From Parundibacterium terreum (GTDB taxonomy: Bacteria > Pseudomonadota > Gammaproteobacteria > Burkholderiales > Burkholderiaceae_D), in NCBI RefSeq assembly GCF_014636315.1, contig NZ_BMED01000003.1, forward strand, positions 310,001 through 374,000: a DNA stretch of 64,000 nucleotides, read 5' to 3'. Positions 1 to 8,754 of the stretch are shown here, piece after piece. The translations under genes were made by a program, and so were the position numbers. Every line of letters starts with the position of its first letter. The first letter of the stretch is position 1. The notes under the pieces were generated by a model, which had not been told where the DNA came from, searched no databases, and saw only the letters and a list, made by a program, of their open reading frames with translations.

Positions 1-80
1 GTATAACCATAGACCTCGGGCTCTCTGGTGCCGAGCAGGTTCAGGTTTGGTCCGTTGAGCAGCAGGATGTTACTTGCCAT
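1..80 (-). CDS. aroQ: 3-dehydroquinate dehydratase, type II (5' end only)
   Basis: Partial gene running off the left edge; the ATG is the complement of 78-80. The 26 visible residues include [17 protein letters not shown], the signature N-terminus of type II dehydroquinases, where Asn and the flexible-loop Arg/Tyr contribute to the active site. The enzyme dehydrates 3-dehydroquinate to 3-dehydroshikimate in the cytosolic shikimate pathway. It lies 75 bp downstream of tlpA on the same strand, an arrangement common in betaproteobacteria, where accB and accC usually follow. The aroE gene for the next pathway step is also in this window but unlinked. Identity is secure despite truncation. Confidence 0.93.
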   Translation of the reverse strand, partial: MASNILLLNGPNLNLLGTREPEVYGY

Positions 81-155
81 AATACCAATTGGTTCATCGA
101 CGATAGGCGCATTTTGCCGCCATTTACCCCCGATTGGCAAGGAAAAATCGCTGTC

Positions 156-686
156 TTACATAGTCAGTTTTGTTATATCGGCACGTAATTCGTCCATTTT
201 CAGGCGGCCTAAATAGCTTTTTGCTAAGCTCCCGTCCGGTGCGATGAGCACGGTGAACGGTAGTCCGCCAGCCTGATTGCCCAGCTGGCGCGAGAGTTCG
301 GTGCCTTCCATGCCGGCTGCAAACAGCGGATAGGTGATTTTGTATTTGTTTGCAAATTCGGCAATATTGCTTGGGCTGTCTATGCCCAGGCCCAGCAATT
401 GAATATTTTTGGCAGCCAGTTCATTTTGCAAGGCAGACAACTCAGGCATTTCCTGCACGCAGGGCCCGCACCAGGTTGCCCAAAAATTCACGACCAGGAA
501 TTTTCCTTGCCATTGAGATAATTTTTGCTGCTGACCCTTGCTATCCGACAGGGTCATCGTCATCAATTGCTGGATGGCAGGAGATTGCGGCTTGGCTGGT
601 GTAGTGTGCTTATTGCCCAGATAGACGCCGATGCCGGCAAACAGGATGGCCACGACGGCGGCGCTGGCGATAAAACTTTTTTTCAT
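156..686 (-). CDS. TlpA/ResA-type thiol:disulfide oxidoreductase
   Basis: A 176-residue membrane-anchored thioredoxin-fold protein. Residues about 4-24 are a hydrophobic signal anchor. The redox motif WCGPC follows VVNFWAT (Cys73 and Cys76), and the cis-Pro region reads GGLPFTV, both typical of the TlpA/ResA/CcmG group. Such proteins reduce disulfides in the periplasm, often apocytochrome c or oxidase assembly factors; the substrate here cannot be inferred. Its ATG overlaps the stop of the upstream hypothetical gene (683-686), so the two are probably translationally coupled, and aroQ follows. Length is normal for the family. Confidence 0.9.
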   Translation of the reverse strand: MKKSFIASAAVVAILFAGIGVYLGNKHTTPAKPQSPAIQQLMTMTLSDSKGQQQKLSQWQGKFLVVNFWATWCGPCVQEMPELSALQNELAAKNIQLLGLGIDSPSNIAEFANKYKITYPLFAAGMEGTELSRQLGNQAGGLPFTVLIAPDGSLAKSYLGRLKMDELRADITKLTM

Positions 687-1285
687 TCTGCGGTGCTTTC
701 TATAGTGCTGTCTTGGATCAGGCTGCGTACTGCAGCGATATTGGCGCGTTCGGTACGGCCGCCGGAACGCAGGTCGTCGGTGTTATAAAGCGCCAGATGC
801 ACGCCTTCCTGCTGGTGCAGGAAACTCAGGGTTTCTATCATCTCGTTGCGGCTGCTGACAGTTTCCGAGACCTCGAAATTGACGTCCTTGTTCAGCAGGA
901 AGATAGTCACATCCTTGGTATTGTCGGTAAATAGCTGCAAATGGATGTCACTATGCTGGCCGGCAGTGCCGTTTAATACCGCGCCGGTCAGGTAGGGCTG
1001 GAATCTTTCCAGCTCCAGCATCAGGCCGAGTGCAATTTGCCGCAACAGCAACAGGCGCTGCGGCTGGGTATCGCCGAAAAACAGCGCATTGTATTCGCGG
1101 ACTTCCTGCTCTATCTGGCTATTGTCGGGCAAGATGTCGCCTTTCGGCTTCTTGTTGCCCAATATCTGCTTGGCAGCCTTGCGCTTGGCGGAGCCATAGT
1201 CGGCGCCGTCTTCCGCGATCATGCGGGCTGCCAGCATAGCAATTTCGCTACGCAGCATTTCGGCATCACTAGGGTAATTGAGCAT
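683..1285 (-). CDS. hypothetical protein, possibly nucleotidyltransferase-like
   Basis: A 200-residue cytosolic protein of unknown function, with no signal or membrane segment. Residues about 98-140 (TGAVLNGTAGQHSDIHLQLF, then VTIFLLNKDVNFEV) loosely resemble the G-[GS]-x(n)-D-x-[DE] core of nucleotidyltransferase folds. However, the second acid would be His, so catalytic competence is doubtful; this similarity is my inference. The N-terminal third is Lys/Ala-rich and helical. The gene is the first of a minus-strand unit with tlpA (4-nt overlap) and is divergent from mpl across about 190 bp. The coupling suggests a housekeeping or envelope role but does not define one. Confidence 0.75.
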   Translation of the reverse strand: MLNYPSDAEMLRSEIAMLAARMIAEDGADYGSAKRKAAKQILGNKKPKGDILPDNSQIEQEVREYNALFFGDTQPQRLLLLRQIALGLMLELERFQPYLTGAVLNGTAGQHSDIHLQLFTDNTKDVTIFLLNKDVNFEVSETVSSRNEMIETLSFLHQQEGVHLALYNTDDLRSGGRTERANIAAVRSLIQDSTIESTAE

Positions 1286-1473
1286 GGCTGGACTATTTGT
1301 GATTTGTAGAACGGGTTCCAGAATAATAGCCCAGACTCTTAAAGTCTGCCTCTGCTTATCCCCGTCAGGTAGAATTGCGGGATTCTGGAATTTGGCCTGT
1401 TTTGCTTGGAGCGTACGGGCGGCATAAAAGTTTCAGGCGGCTGGCTGATCAAAGATTTCCTTATCAATTAAAT

Positions 1474-2883
1474 ATGCATATTCACATACTAGGTATTTGC
1501 GGTACTTTCATGGGCGGTCTGGCAGTGCTGGCGAAGGAGGCCGGACATAAGGTGACCGGTTGCGATGCCAATGTCTACCCGCCCATGAGCACGCAGTTGC
1601 AGGCGCAAGGCATAGAGCTGACTGAGGGCTACGGCCCCGAGCAAATCCACCTGCAGCCTGACTTGTTTGTGATCGGCAATGTGATTTCGCGCGGCAATCC
1701 GCTGATGGAAGAAATATTAAACCGCGGCCTGCCTTATATATCCGGCCCGCAATGGATGGGCGACCATATCCTGCGCGACCGCTGGGTGCTGGCAGTGGCG
1801 GGTACCCACGGCAAGACCACCACGTCGGCAATGCTGGCCTGGATACTGGAATCTGCCGGCTACGCGCCAGGCTTCCTGATCGGCGGCGTGCCTCTGAATT
1901 TTGGCATCTCTGCGCGGCTGAGCGGTGCCGGCCAGCAATCCGACTTCTTCGTGATCGAGGCCGATGAATACGATACGGCCTTCTTCGACAAGCGCAGCAA
2001 GTTCGTGCATTACCATTCCAAAACCACGGTATTGAACAATCTGGAATTCGATCATGCCGATATCTTCGCGGATGTAGGCGCGATAGAAACCCAGTTCCAC
2101 CATTTGGTCAGGACCGTGCCCGGCGTCGGCCGCCTGATTGTCAATGCACAGGAACCTTCGCTGCAGAATGTGCTGAAGCGCGGCTGCTGGAGCGAAAAAG
2201 AATTTTTCGGCAGCGAGACGGAGCAGGGCTGGAGCCTGAAGCTGCAGGATGGTGAAGATTTCGAGGTCTATTTTGACGGCAGTTTGCAGGGGACAGTGCG
2301 CTGGCAATTGAACGGCGCGCATAACCGCATGAATGCGCTGGCTGCAATCGCCGCCGCCAGGCATGTAGGCGTAGCGCCGGCACTGGCGATAGAAGCGCTG
2401 GCACAGTTTGTCAACGTCAAGCGCCGTATGGAAGTGCGCGGCGTGGTGAACGATATTACTGTGCTGGACGATTTTGCCCATCACCCGACTGCCGTGACGA
2501 CCACGGTAGAGGGATTGCGCAGGAAGATAGGCCAGGGCAGGATCTTGGCCGTGCTGGAGCCGCGCTCCAATACGATGAAGCTGGGAACGATGAAGCAGGC
2601 ATTGCCGGGCAGCCTGGCACAGGCGGACCTGGTATTCGGCTATGGCGCAAGCACGGGCAAGGATGCATTGGGCTGGGATCTGGGCGAGGCACTGAGCCCT
2701 CTGGGCAACAAGGCCAGCGCCTATAGCGATATCCCTAGCCTGGTCGCTTCCATCGTCAAGGCGGCGCAACCGGGCGACCATGTGCTGGTCATGAGCAATG
2801 GCGGCTTTGGCGGCGTGCACCAGAAATTGCTTGACGCGCTGGCAGGGCAGGCGATACCGGCAATACCGGCCGCAGCCAAATGA
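1474..2883 (+). CDS. mpl: UDP-N-acetylmuramate:L-Ala-gamma-D-Glu-meso-DAP ligase (murein recycling)
   Basis: A 469-residue Mur-ligase-family enzyme that attaches recycled murein tripeptide to UDP-MurNAc in the cytosol, by-passing MurC/D/E. The N-terminal Rossmann part starts MHIHILGICGTFMGGLA, typical of Mpl. The ATP P-loop GTHGKTTT lies at residues 110-117. The central domain has EADEYDTAFFDKRSKF, and the C-terminal domain has DDFAHHPTAV. The ATG at 1474 was chosen because it begins exactly at the family N-terminus; a TTG 99 nt upstream would add residues unlike the family. The stop overlaps the next gene's start (ATGA, 2880-2883), implying translational coupling with the esterase gene. Confidence 0.95.
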   Translation: MHIHILGICGTFMGGLAVLAKEAGHKVTGCDANVYPPMSTQLQAQGIELTEGYGPEQIHLQPDLFVIGNVISRGNPLMEEILNRGLPYISGPQWMGDHILRDRWVLAVAGTHGKTTTSAMLAWILESAGYAPGFLIGGVPLNFGISARLSGAGQQSDFFVIEADEYDTAFFDKRSKFVHYHSKTTVLNNLEFDHADIFADVGAIETQFHHLVRTVPGVGRLIVNAQEPSLQNVLKRGCWSEKEFFGSETEQGWSLKLQDGEDFEVYFDGSLQGTVRWQLNGAHNRMNALAAIAAARHVGVAPALAIEALAQFVNVKRRMEVRGVVNDITVLDDFAHHPTAVTTTVEGLRRKIGQGRILAVLEPRSNTMKLGTMKQALPGSLAQADLVFGYGASTGKDALGWDLGEALSPLGNKASAYSDIPSLVASIVKAAQPGDHVLVMSNGGFGGVHQKLLDALAGQAIPAIPAAAK

Positions 2884-3455
2884 TACTGTACCTGCACGGC
2901 TTTCGTTCATCGCCGCAGTCTTTCAAGGCGCGCCTGATAGCAGAGTATATGCAGGCGCAGGGCCGTGGCGACGAATACCTGTGTCCGCAACTGTCGGCGT
3001 CGCCGTTGCTGGCGATCAGGCAGGCCGAGCAGCTGCTCGATGCCTGTGCGGATGTTGCACGGGATGTCACGCTGATAGGTTCCTCACTGGGCGGCTACTA
3101 CGCGACCTGGCTGGCAGAAAAATATGCTTGCAAGGCTGCGCTGTTGAACCCCGCAGTGAGGCCGCCGCGCGATCTGGAAAAATATGTGGGTGTGACGACT
3201 GCCTACCATAGCGACGAGGTTTTTGAATTCAAGCAGGAATATGTGGCGGAACTGCAGGCCTATGAAGTGGCCGCGATCACGCAGCCGCAGCGGTATTTCT
3301 TACTGGCGGCAACCGGCGACGAGGTATTGGATTGGCGCGAGATGACCGCACATTATCCTGGTGCCAGGCAGCATGTGATTGAAGGCAGCGATCATGGCAT
3401 ATCGGATTTTTCGCATTACCTGGAACAGGTAGTGGCTTTTTGTGACGGCAGGTAG
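2880..3455 (+). CDS. YqiA-type alpha/beta-hydrolase esterase
   Basis: A 191-residue single-domain alpha/beta hydrolase of the YqiA/UPF0227 group. It begins MILYLHGFRSSPQSFKA (oxyanion-side HGF motif) and has the nucleophile elbow GSSLGG with Ser69. It ends with GDEVLDW and GSDHGI, giving likely acid Asp147 or Asp151 and catalytic His172. Family members hydrolyse short acyl esters; the physiological substrate is unknown. The start overlaps the mpl stop by 4 nt, and the 3' end overlaps ubiC by 14 nt, so mpl, this gene and ubiC probably form one transcription unit. Confidence 0.88.
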   Translation: MILYLHGFRSSPQSFKARLIAEYMQAQGRGDEYLCPQLSASPLLAIRQAEQLLDACADVARDVTLIGSSLGGYYATWLAEKYACKAALLNPAVRPPRDLEKYVGVTTAYHSDEVFEFKQEYVAELQAYEVAAITQPQRYFLLAATGDEVLDWREMTAHYPGARQHVIEGSDHGISDFSHYLEQVVAFCDGR

Positions 3456-4023
3456 CGTATTGCAATTGAGAGTAGACGGAACAAGCCTGGCGCGCTGGCA
3501 TTCGGAAGTAAATGGCGTGCAGGCGCCCGCGGATATGCAGCATTGGCTGACAGACAGGGGCTCGCTGACGGCCAAATTGCTGGACCGTTGCGAACAGTTC
3601 CGGGTAAGGCGGCTGAGCCAGCGCAAGGCGCTTTGCCTGGCGGATGAATATGCAGAGCTGGGTTTGCACAGGCGCATGCAGGTGCACGAACGGCAGGTAT
3701 TGTTGTGCTGCGACGGCAGACCCATGGTATATGCGCATACGGTCGTGCCATTGACGGCAACTGCCAATGAATGGCCGCTGTTTCATGGGCTGGGGGAAAA
3801 GTCCCTTGGCACAACCTTGTTCAATGACCCGCGGGTAATACGCGGCAGCCTGGCGTATGCGCGGCTGAGGCATGCGCATCCCTTGGTGCGGCGGATGCTG
3901 GCACTGGACTTGCCGGTATCGCAGCAGCAGAGCTTGCTGGCTCGGCGCTCGTTGTTCTGGCGCAAGGGTGCCTGTTTGCTGGTGACAGAAGTATTTTTGC
4001 CGCAGATTGCTGGACTAAAATAG
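3442..4023 (+). CDS. ubiC: chorismate lyase (ubiquinone synthesis)
   Basis: A 193-residue protein starting at GTG 3442 inside the end of the esterase gene. It matches chorismate pyruvate-lyase, which makes 4-hydroxybenzoate and pyruvate from chorismate as the first committed ubiquinone step. Recognisable elements are the ERQVLLCCDG strand, GLGEKSLGTTLFNDP, a lid-like RRSLFW and the C-terminal LLVTEVFLP, whose Glu183 corresponds to the catalytic acid of the E. coli enzyme. Length is slightly above the E. coli 165 residues because of an N-terminal extension. The GTG start is the farthest upstream option; an internal start cannot be excluded. Confidence 0.88.
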   Translation: MTAGSVLQLRVDGTSLARWHSEVNGVQAPADMQHWLTDRGSLTAKLLDRCEQFRVRRLSQRKALCLADEYAELGLHRRMQVHERQVLLCCDGRPMVYAHTVVPLTATANEWPLFHGLGEKSLGTTLFNDPRVIRGSLAYARLRHAHPLVRRMLALDLPVSQQQSLLARRSLFWRKGACLLVTEVFLPQIAGLK

Positions 4024-4187
4024 CCCTATCAGGCTGTGGTAGCGCGCCCGTCTGCCAGCAGTATAGGGAAGTACAGGGAATAAAGAGGGGCTTTGGATCT
4101 ATTCCAAAGGCCGAGGGAAGATCACTAGGTACGGCAAGCAGGCAATAAACAGATAGCCGTTTAGTTTGTATAGAAAAGATGTGTTGA

Positions 4188-6278
4188 ATGAATTTATTTT
4201 TTGAAGAATCAGGCGATTTCAAAGCGGGATCGGTGTTGTCGCAGGCAGGCGAGGCTTACCAGGTAGAAATGGCCAGCGGCAAGCGCAACAAGGTCAAGGC
4301 CAAGGACGTGCTGCTGCAATTTACTTCGCCCGATCCTGTCAGCCTGATGGAGCAGGCAAAAGCCGCCGCTGCCGACATCGACCTGGAATTCTTATGGGAA
4401 GTCGCCGGCGAAGAAGAATTCGGTTTTGCCGAGCTGGGCGCCGAATATTTCGGCCATGCTCCCAAGCCTGAAGAAGCTGCCGGCCTGATTCTGGCGCTGC
4501 ATACCTCGCCTATCTACTTTTACAAAAAAGGTCGTGGCCGCTACAAGGCGGCGCCTGAAGCTTCCTTGAAAGCCGCGCTGGCCGGCATAGAAAAGAAAAA
4601 GCAGCAAGCCATCATCCAGGCGGCCTATGTCGAGGAATTGAAACAGCAGCGCCTGCCTGACGCCTTGAAACCGCTGGTGCTGCAACTATTGTTCAAGCCG
4701 GACAAGAACAGCATAGAGTACAAGGCGATGGTCGAGGCTTGCGATGCTTTGCAGACCTCGCCGCCTCGTTTGATGCTGGGTAATGGCGGCCTGGCGACAG
4801 CCAAGGACTACCACCTGTCCAAATTCCTGTTCGACAGCTTTCCAAAGGGCACGGCCTTCCCTGTAGCGCCTATCCCGTCGCTGCCGGACAATCTGCCGGT
4901 GGCGGATGTGCAGGCCTTTTCTATTGATGACGTCACCACAACCGAGATTGACGATGCATTCTCTGTCGTCACGCTGGCTGACGGCAAGATACGCGTAGGT
5001 ATCCATATTGCCGCACCGGCACTGGGTATCAAGCGCGACGATGCGCTGGACCATATCGCCAGAGGCCGCATGTCCACGGTATATATGCCGGGTGACAAGA
5101 TCACGATGCTGCCGGACGAACTGGTCGAGACCTATACACTGGGTGCGGGTCAGACCCGCCCGGCGCTGTCGCTGTATGTCACGCTGGATACGCAGGAATG
5201 GACCGTTGTTTCAACCGAAACCAAGGTAGAAGCGATACCGATGGCGTCCAACCTGCGCCACAACGACCTGGATGCATTGGTCACTGAGGAGCACCTGGCC
5301 AGCGGCGCCGGCGAATACCCGCACAAGGCAGAAATCGCCGTGCTGTGGCAATGGGCGCAGGTGCTGGAAAAGGGCCGTATGGTGAAGCGCGAGGGTTTCG
5401 GCCTGAAGCCGGAGCAGACCAATCGCGTCGATTTCAATTTCTATGTCGAAGACGACGTTGTCTCCATCGTGCGCCGCAAACGCGGTGCGCCGCTGGACAA
5501 GATCGTTGCCGAACTGATGATCTTTGCCAACAGCAGTTGGGGCAAGCTGATGCACGAGCACGGCATACCCGGCATTTACCGCAGCCAGGGCGGCGGTAGC
5601 GGCGGCTGGGCGGCGAAGATGCAGGTCAGGATGGTCACCCATGCAGCGCCGCACCAGGGCCTGGGTGTGGACCAGTATGCGTGGAGCACGTCGCCGTTGC
5701 GCCGTTATACCGATCTGGTCAACCAGTGGCAGATCATTGCATGTGTCGAGCATGGCGTGACTGCGCCGCTGGTGGCTACCTTCAAACCCAAGGATGCGGA
5801 CCTGTTCGCGATCGTGTCCGGCTTTGACGCTGCCTACTCGGCCTACGGCGATTTCCAGACCAATATGGAGCGCTACTGGTGCCTGCGCTGGCTGGCGCAG
5901 GAAAACGCGCGCCAGGTCGATGCTGTGGTATTAAAGGACGAAGTATTGCGTTTGGTCGATATTCCATTGATCATACGCCTGCCCGGCATGCCGCAGATGG
6001 CTCGCGGCGCCCAGGTGAAGCTGGATTTGCTGCGCTGGGATGAGCTGGATCTGAGCGTGGAAGCGCGCCTGCTGGAAATGCTGACGACCGTTGCCGATGA
6101 TCTGGGCGATGCCGAGGACGATCTGGAAACGGATGCAGATACTCCGCCGGATGTAGTGCTGGACGATACCTTGCTAGGCGACGAAGCCGCTGCTGCTGCC
6201 GAAGAAATCGCGGAACAGACGGCTGACGGAGCAGGCATCGAGAAAAATGGCGAGACAGATACGCCGGTAGCGGAATAA
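4188..6278 (+). CDS. RNB-domain exoribonuclease (RNase II/R family)
   Basis: A 696-residue 3'-5' exoribonuclease. The catalytic RNB motif is SIDDVTTTEIDDAF, with D247, D255 and D256 ligating Mg; the second acid is Glu253, as in many RNase II-like enzymes. Further RNB signatures are YMPGDKITMLPDEL and STSPLRRYTDLVNQW near residue 505. A short basic N-terminal region (KRNKVKAKDVLLQF) resembles a cold-shock/SH3-like RNA-binding part. The C-terminus, after about residue 640, is an acidic Ala/Asp/Glu-rich tail likely to be disordered. It is not close enough to assign as rnb or rnr. It sits 164 bp after ubiC and 48 bp before the TonB-like gene. Confidence 0.9.
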   Translation: MNLFFEESGDFKAGSVLSQAGEAYQVEMASGKRNKVKAKDVLLQFTSPDPVSLMEQAKAAAADIDLEFLWEVAGEEEFGFAELGAEYFGHAPKPEEAAGLILALHTSPIYFYKKGRGRYKAAPEASLKAALAGIEKKKQQAIIQAAYVEELKQQRLPDALKPLVLQLLFKPDKNSIEYKAMVEACDALQTSPPRLMLGNGGLATAKDYHLSKFLFDSFPKGTAFPVAPIPSLPDNLPVADVQAFSIDDVTTTEIDDAFSVVTLADGKIRVGIHIAAPALGIKRDDALDHIARGRMSTVYMPGDKITMLPDELVETYTLGAGQTRPALSLYVTLDTQEWTVVSTETKVEAIPMASNLRHNDLDALVTEEHLASGAGEYPHKAEIAVLWQWAQVLEKGRMVKREGFGLKPEQTNRVDFNFYVEDDVVSIVRRKRGAPLDKIVAELMIFANSSWGKLMHEHGIPGIYRSQGGGSGGWAAKMQVRMVTHAAPHQGLGVDQYAWSTSPLRRYTDLVNQWQIIACVEHGVTAPLVATFKPKDADLFAIVSGFDAAYSAYGDFQTNMERYWCLRWLAQENARQVDAVVLKDEVLRLVDIPLIIRLPGMPQMARGAQVKLDLLRWDELDLSVEARLLEMLTTVADDLGDAEDDLETDADTPPDVVLDDTLLGDEAAAAAEEIAEQTADGAGIEKNGETDTPVAE

Positions 6279-6326
6279 TGAACGTATAGACATACATACG
6301 AATATAAAAACTTATCCAAATTATTT

Positions 6327-7226
6327 GTGGACGCCTTATTTAAAAACCTGATCCTGACGACGGCCATAGTAATCTCGCTGGTTTTTCACGGCGTGGCCCT
6401 GTTATTGCATTTTAGCGAACCGGCGCCGGACAAGGCGCAACCGGATGATCCCGGCCTGGAAATCATCCTGGTCAATGCCAAGCATGACACCAAGCCGCTG
6501 AAAGCACAGGCATTGGCACAAGCCAACCTGGATGGTGGCAGTGTCAACGATGCGGGGCGCTCCAAATCGCCTTTGCCGGACATGAAGAATATCCAGAATG
6601 GCGACACCTTGCTGGTGACGAAGAAACGGATAGAAGAGCTGGAAGACCGGCAGCAAAAGATGCTGGACCAGGCGGCGCGCAAGACGGATGTGAAATCGCC
6701 GCAGATCAGCGACAAGATCAAGACCGAGGAAAACAAGCCTGATCCTGTCGCGCGTGACCTGGTAGAGAGCAGCAAGGCGCTGGCGCGCAGGGTGGCGGAA
6801 ATTTCCGAGACCATAGAAGACCAGAACAAGCGGCCGCGCAAGACCTATCTGGGTCCCAGCACGCAGGGTGTTGGCTATGCGATCTATTACAAGGAAATGC
6901 AGAAGCGGATAGAAAATATAGGTACGCTGAACTTTCCTGTGCATAACGGCAAGAAGCTGTATGGCGAACTGATCGTGTACATACCGATCTCCCGCAACGG
7001 CCAGATCTACAAGAGGGAAGGCGGCCCGACTATCGCCAAATCCTCAGGCAATGCTGCACTGGATGCGGCGACCTTGCGCATCATAGAACGCTCCGCGCCG
7101 TTTGGTGTGTTTCCACGCGACTTGCTGGAAGACGATAAAGACCATGTATGGATCTTTTCCACCAAGTTCAAGTTCACACGTGAGCAGTTGCTGGAAACCG
7201 AGGTGCGGGGAGGGGATAACCGATGA
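6327..7226 (+). CDS. TonB-family energy-transducer-like protein
   Basis: A 299-residue protein with a GTG start at 6327. A single N-terminal membrane segment (about 7-28, AIVISLVFHGVALLLHF) includes the His typical of TonB anchors. A Lys/Glu/Pro-containing periplasmic coiled region covers about 30-175. A C-terminal TonB-type domain includes YGELIVYIPISRNGQIYK and AALDAATLRIIERSAPFG. It probably spans the periplasm and may couple ExbB/ExbD-type motors to the outer membrane, but an ExbBD pair is only found about 38 kb away. It lacks a strongly proline-rich spacer. Its stop overlaps the aroE start by 4 nt, an odd but apparently stable operon partner. Confidence 0.85.
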   Translation: MDALFKNLILTTAIVISLVFHGVALLLHFSEPAPDKAQPDDPGLEIILVNAKHDTKPLKAQALAQANLDGGSVNDAGRSKSPLPDMKNIQNGDTLLVTKKRIEELEDRQQKMLDQAARKTDVKSPQISDKIKTEENKPDPVARDLVESSKALARRVAEISETIEDQNKRPRKTYLGPSTQGVGYAIYYKEMQKRIENIGTLNFPVHNGKKLYGELIVYIPISRNGQIYKREGGPTIAKSSGNAALDAATLRIIERSAPFGVFPRDLLEDDKDHVWIFSTKFKFTREQLLETEVRGGDNR

Positions 7227-8062
7227 TGCAGGAGTCTTCGCTCGGGCTAGACCGCTATGTAGTGATAGGAAATCCCATCGCGCATAGCAAGTCGCCGCTT
7301 ATCCATGGCAATTTTGCTGTGCAGACTGCGCAGCAGATGGATTACCGGCATTTGCTGGCGCCGCTGGACGGTTTCTTTGATGCTGTGCAAGACTTCCGCC
7401 AGGCTGGCGGCAAGGGCGCAAATGTGACCGTGCCCTTCAAGCTGGAAGCCTTTGCACTGGCAACAGAACTGACGCCGCGCGCGCAGGCAGCAGGCGCCGT
7501 GAATACGCTGAAGTTTGATGGCGAGCGCATACTGGGCGACAACACCGACGGCATAGGCCTAGTGGCGGACATTGTCCGCAATGCAGGAGCAAGCCTGGCC
7601 GGGAAAAGGGTATTGCTGCTCGGTGCAGGTGGTGCCGCGCGCGGCGTGATCCTGCCCTTGCTGGCGGAATTGCCGGCGCAGCTGATGATCGCCAACCGTA
7701 CTTTATCCAAGGCTGAGGCTCTGGCTGATATGGCCCATCACGGCAACGTGGCCGCCTGTGAGTTTTCCATGTTGTCGGGCCAGTTTGATGTCATCATCAA
7801 TGCGACTTCGGCTAGCATCCAGGATGAAGTGCCTCCTGTCCCTGCCGGTATTTTTGCGGCCGGTAGCCTGGCCTACGACATGATGTACGGCAGCAAGCCA
7901 ACCTCCTTCCTGCGTTTTGCGTCTTCGCATGGTGCCACGCCGCGTGATGGCCTGGGCATGCTGGTAGAGCAGGCCGCAGAAGCTTTTCACCTGTGGCGCG
8001 GCGTGCGGCCGCTGACACAGCAAGTGTTTGCCGATTTGCGCAAAGCGATGGAGGCGCAATGA
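7223..8062 (+). CDS. aroE: shikimate dehydrogenase (NADP+)
   Basis: A 279-residue enzyme reducing 3-dehydroshikimate to shikimate with NADPH. The substrate-binding N-domain has VIGNPIAHSKSPLIH and NVTVPFKLEA, the latter with the catalytic Lys. DNTDGIG carries the partner Asp, and the NADP-binding loop is LLGAGGAARGV, followed by IANRTLSKA. Two consecutive ATG codons are present; the first overlaps the upstream TonB-like stop. The 3' end overlaps the mtgA start (ATGA at 8059-8062). Length and motifs are normal. Confidence 0.96.
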   Translation: MMQESSLGLDRYVVIGNPIAHSKSPLIHGNFAVQTAQQMDYRHLLAPLDGFFDAVQDFRQAGGKGANVTVPFKLEAFALATELTPRAQAAGAVNTLKFDGERILGDNTDGIGLVADIVRNAGASLAGKRVLLLGAGGAARGVILPLLAELPAQLMIANRTLSKAEALADMAHHGNVAACEFSMLSGQFDVIINATSASIQDEVPPVPAGIFAAGSLAYDMMYGSKPTSFLRFASSHGATPRDGLGMLVEQAAEAFHLWRGVRPLTQQVFADLRKAMEAQ

Positions 8063-8754
8063 AGACCCTGCGCCGTTTGTTGTTCTGGCTGGTGTTTACA
8101 CCCTTGCTGATTTTTATCCTGGTGCAGGCGTATTTTTTTGCGCAAATATGCTGGTGGATCAACCATAATCCCTCGTCCACCAGCTTCATGCGGCACCAAC
8201 TGGAAGTCTTGCAGGAAAAGAATCCGGATGCGAAGCTGCAGCACAAATGGGTGCCCTATGCGCGCATTTCGAATAATCTGAAACGCGCGGTCATCGCTTC
8301 CGAGGACGACACCTTTTCCGAGCATGACGGCGTGGACTGGGAGGCGATGCAAAAAGCCTATCAAAAGAACCAGAAGAAGGGCAAGGTTGTGTCCGGCGGC
8401 TCCACCATCACGCAGCAACTGGCCAAGAACCTGTTCCTATCCGGCGAGCGCAGCTATCTGCGCAAGGGTGAGGAGTTGATCATCACCTACATGCTGGAAT
8501 TCTGCATGGACAAGGAAAGGATACTGGAGATCTATCTGAACGTGGTCGAGTGGGGAGTCGGCATCTTCGGTGCCGAGGCCGCGTCGCAGCATTATTATGG
8601 AATCAGCGCTGCGGCCCTGGGCCCTGCGCAATCGGCCAAGCTGGCCGTGATGCTGCCCAAACCCCGTTTCTTTGACAAGAACACCGGCTCTGCCTATCTG
8701 CAAAGGCGCACAGACATCATTTTGCGGCGCATGAATGCTGCGGAGTTGCCGTGA
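8059..8754 (+). CDS. mtgA: monofunctional peptidoglycan glycosyltransferase
   Basis: A 231-residue GT51 enzyme polymerising lipid II into glycan strands at the periplasmic face. One N-terminal membrane anchor (about 5-29) is followed by the GT51 motifs: IASEDDTFSEHDG with catalytic Glu82, SGGSTITQQLAKNLF at 112-126, RKGEEL, and NVVEWGVGIFGAEAASQHYYG. There is no transpeptidase domain, which defines MtgA. The ATG overlapping the aroE stop was chosen; an upstream in-frame start would add 22 unrelated residues. The stop overlaps the next gene by 4 nt. Confidence 0.95.
   Translation: MKTLRRLLFWLVFTPLLIFILVQAYFFAQICWWINHNPSSTSFMRHQLEVLQEKNPDAKLQHKWVPYARISNNLKRAVIASEDDTFSEHDGVDWEAMQKAYQKNQKKGKVVSGGSTITQQLAKNLFLSGERSYLRKGEELIITYMLEFCMDKERILEIYLNVVEWGVGIFGAEAASQHYYGISAAALGPAQSAKLAVMLPKPRFFDKNTGSAYLQRRTDIILRRMNAAELP

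Noticed and set aside
1717..2910. 397-codon minus-strand frame opposite mpl
   Set aside because: A shadow of the G+C-rich mpl gene: His/Gln/Arg-rich translation with no recognisable motif, covering a clear gene.
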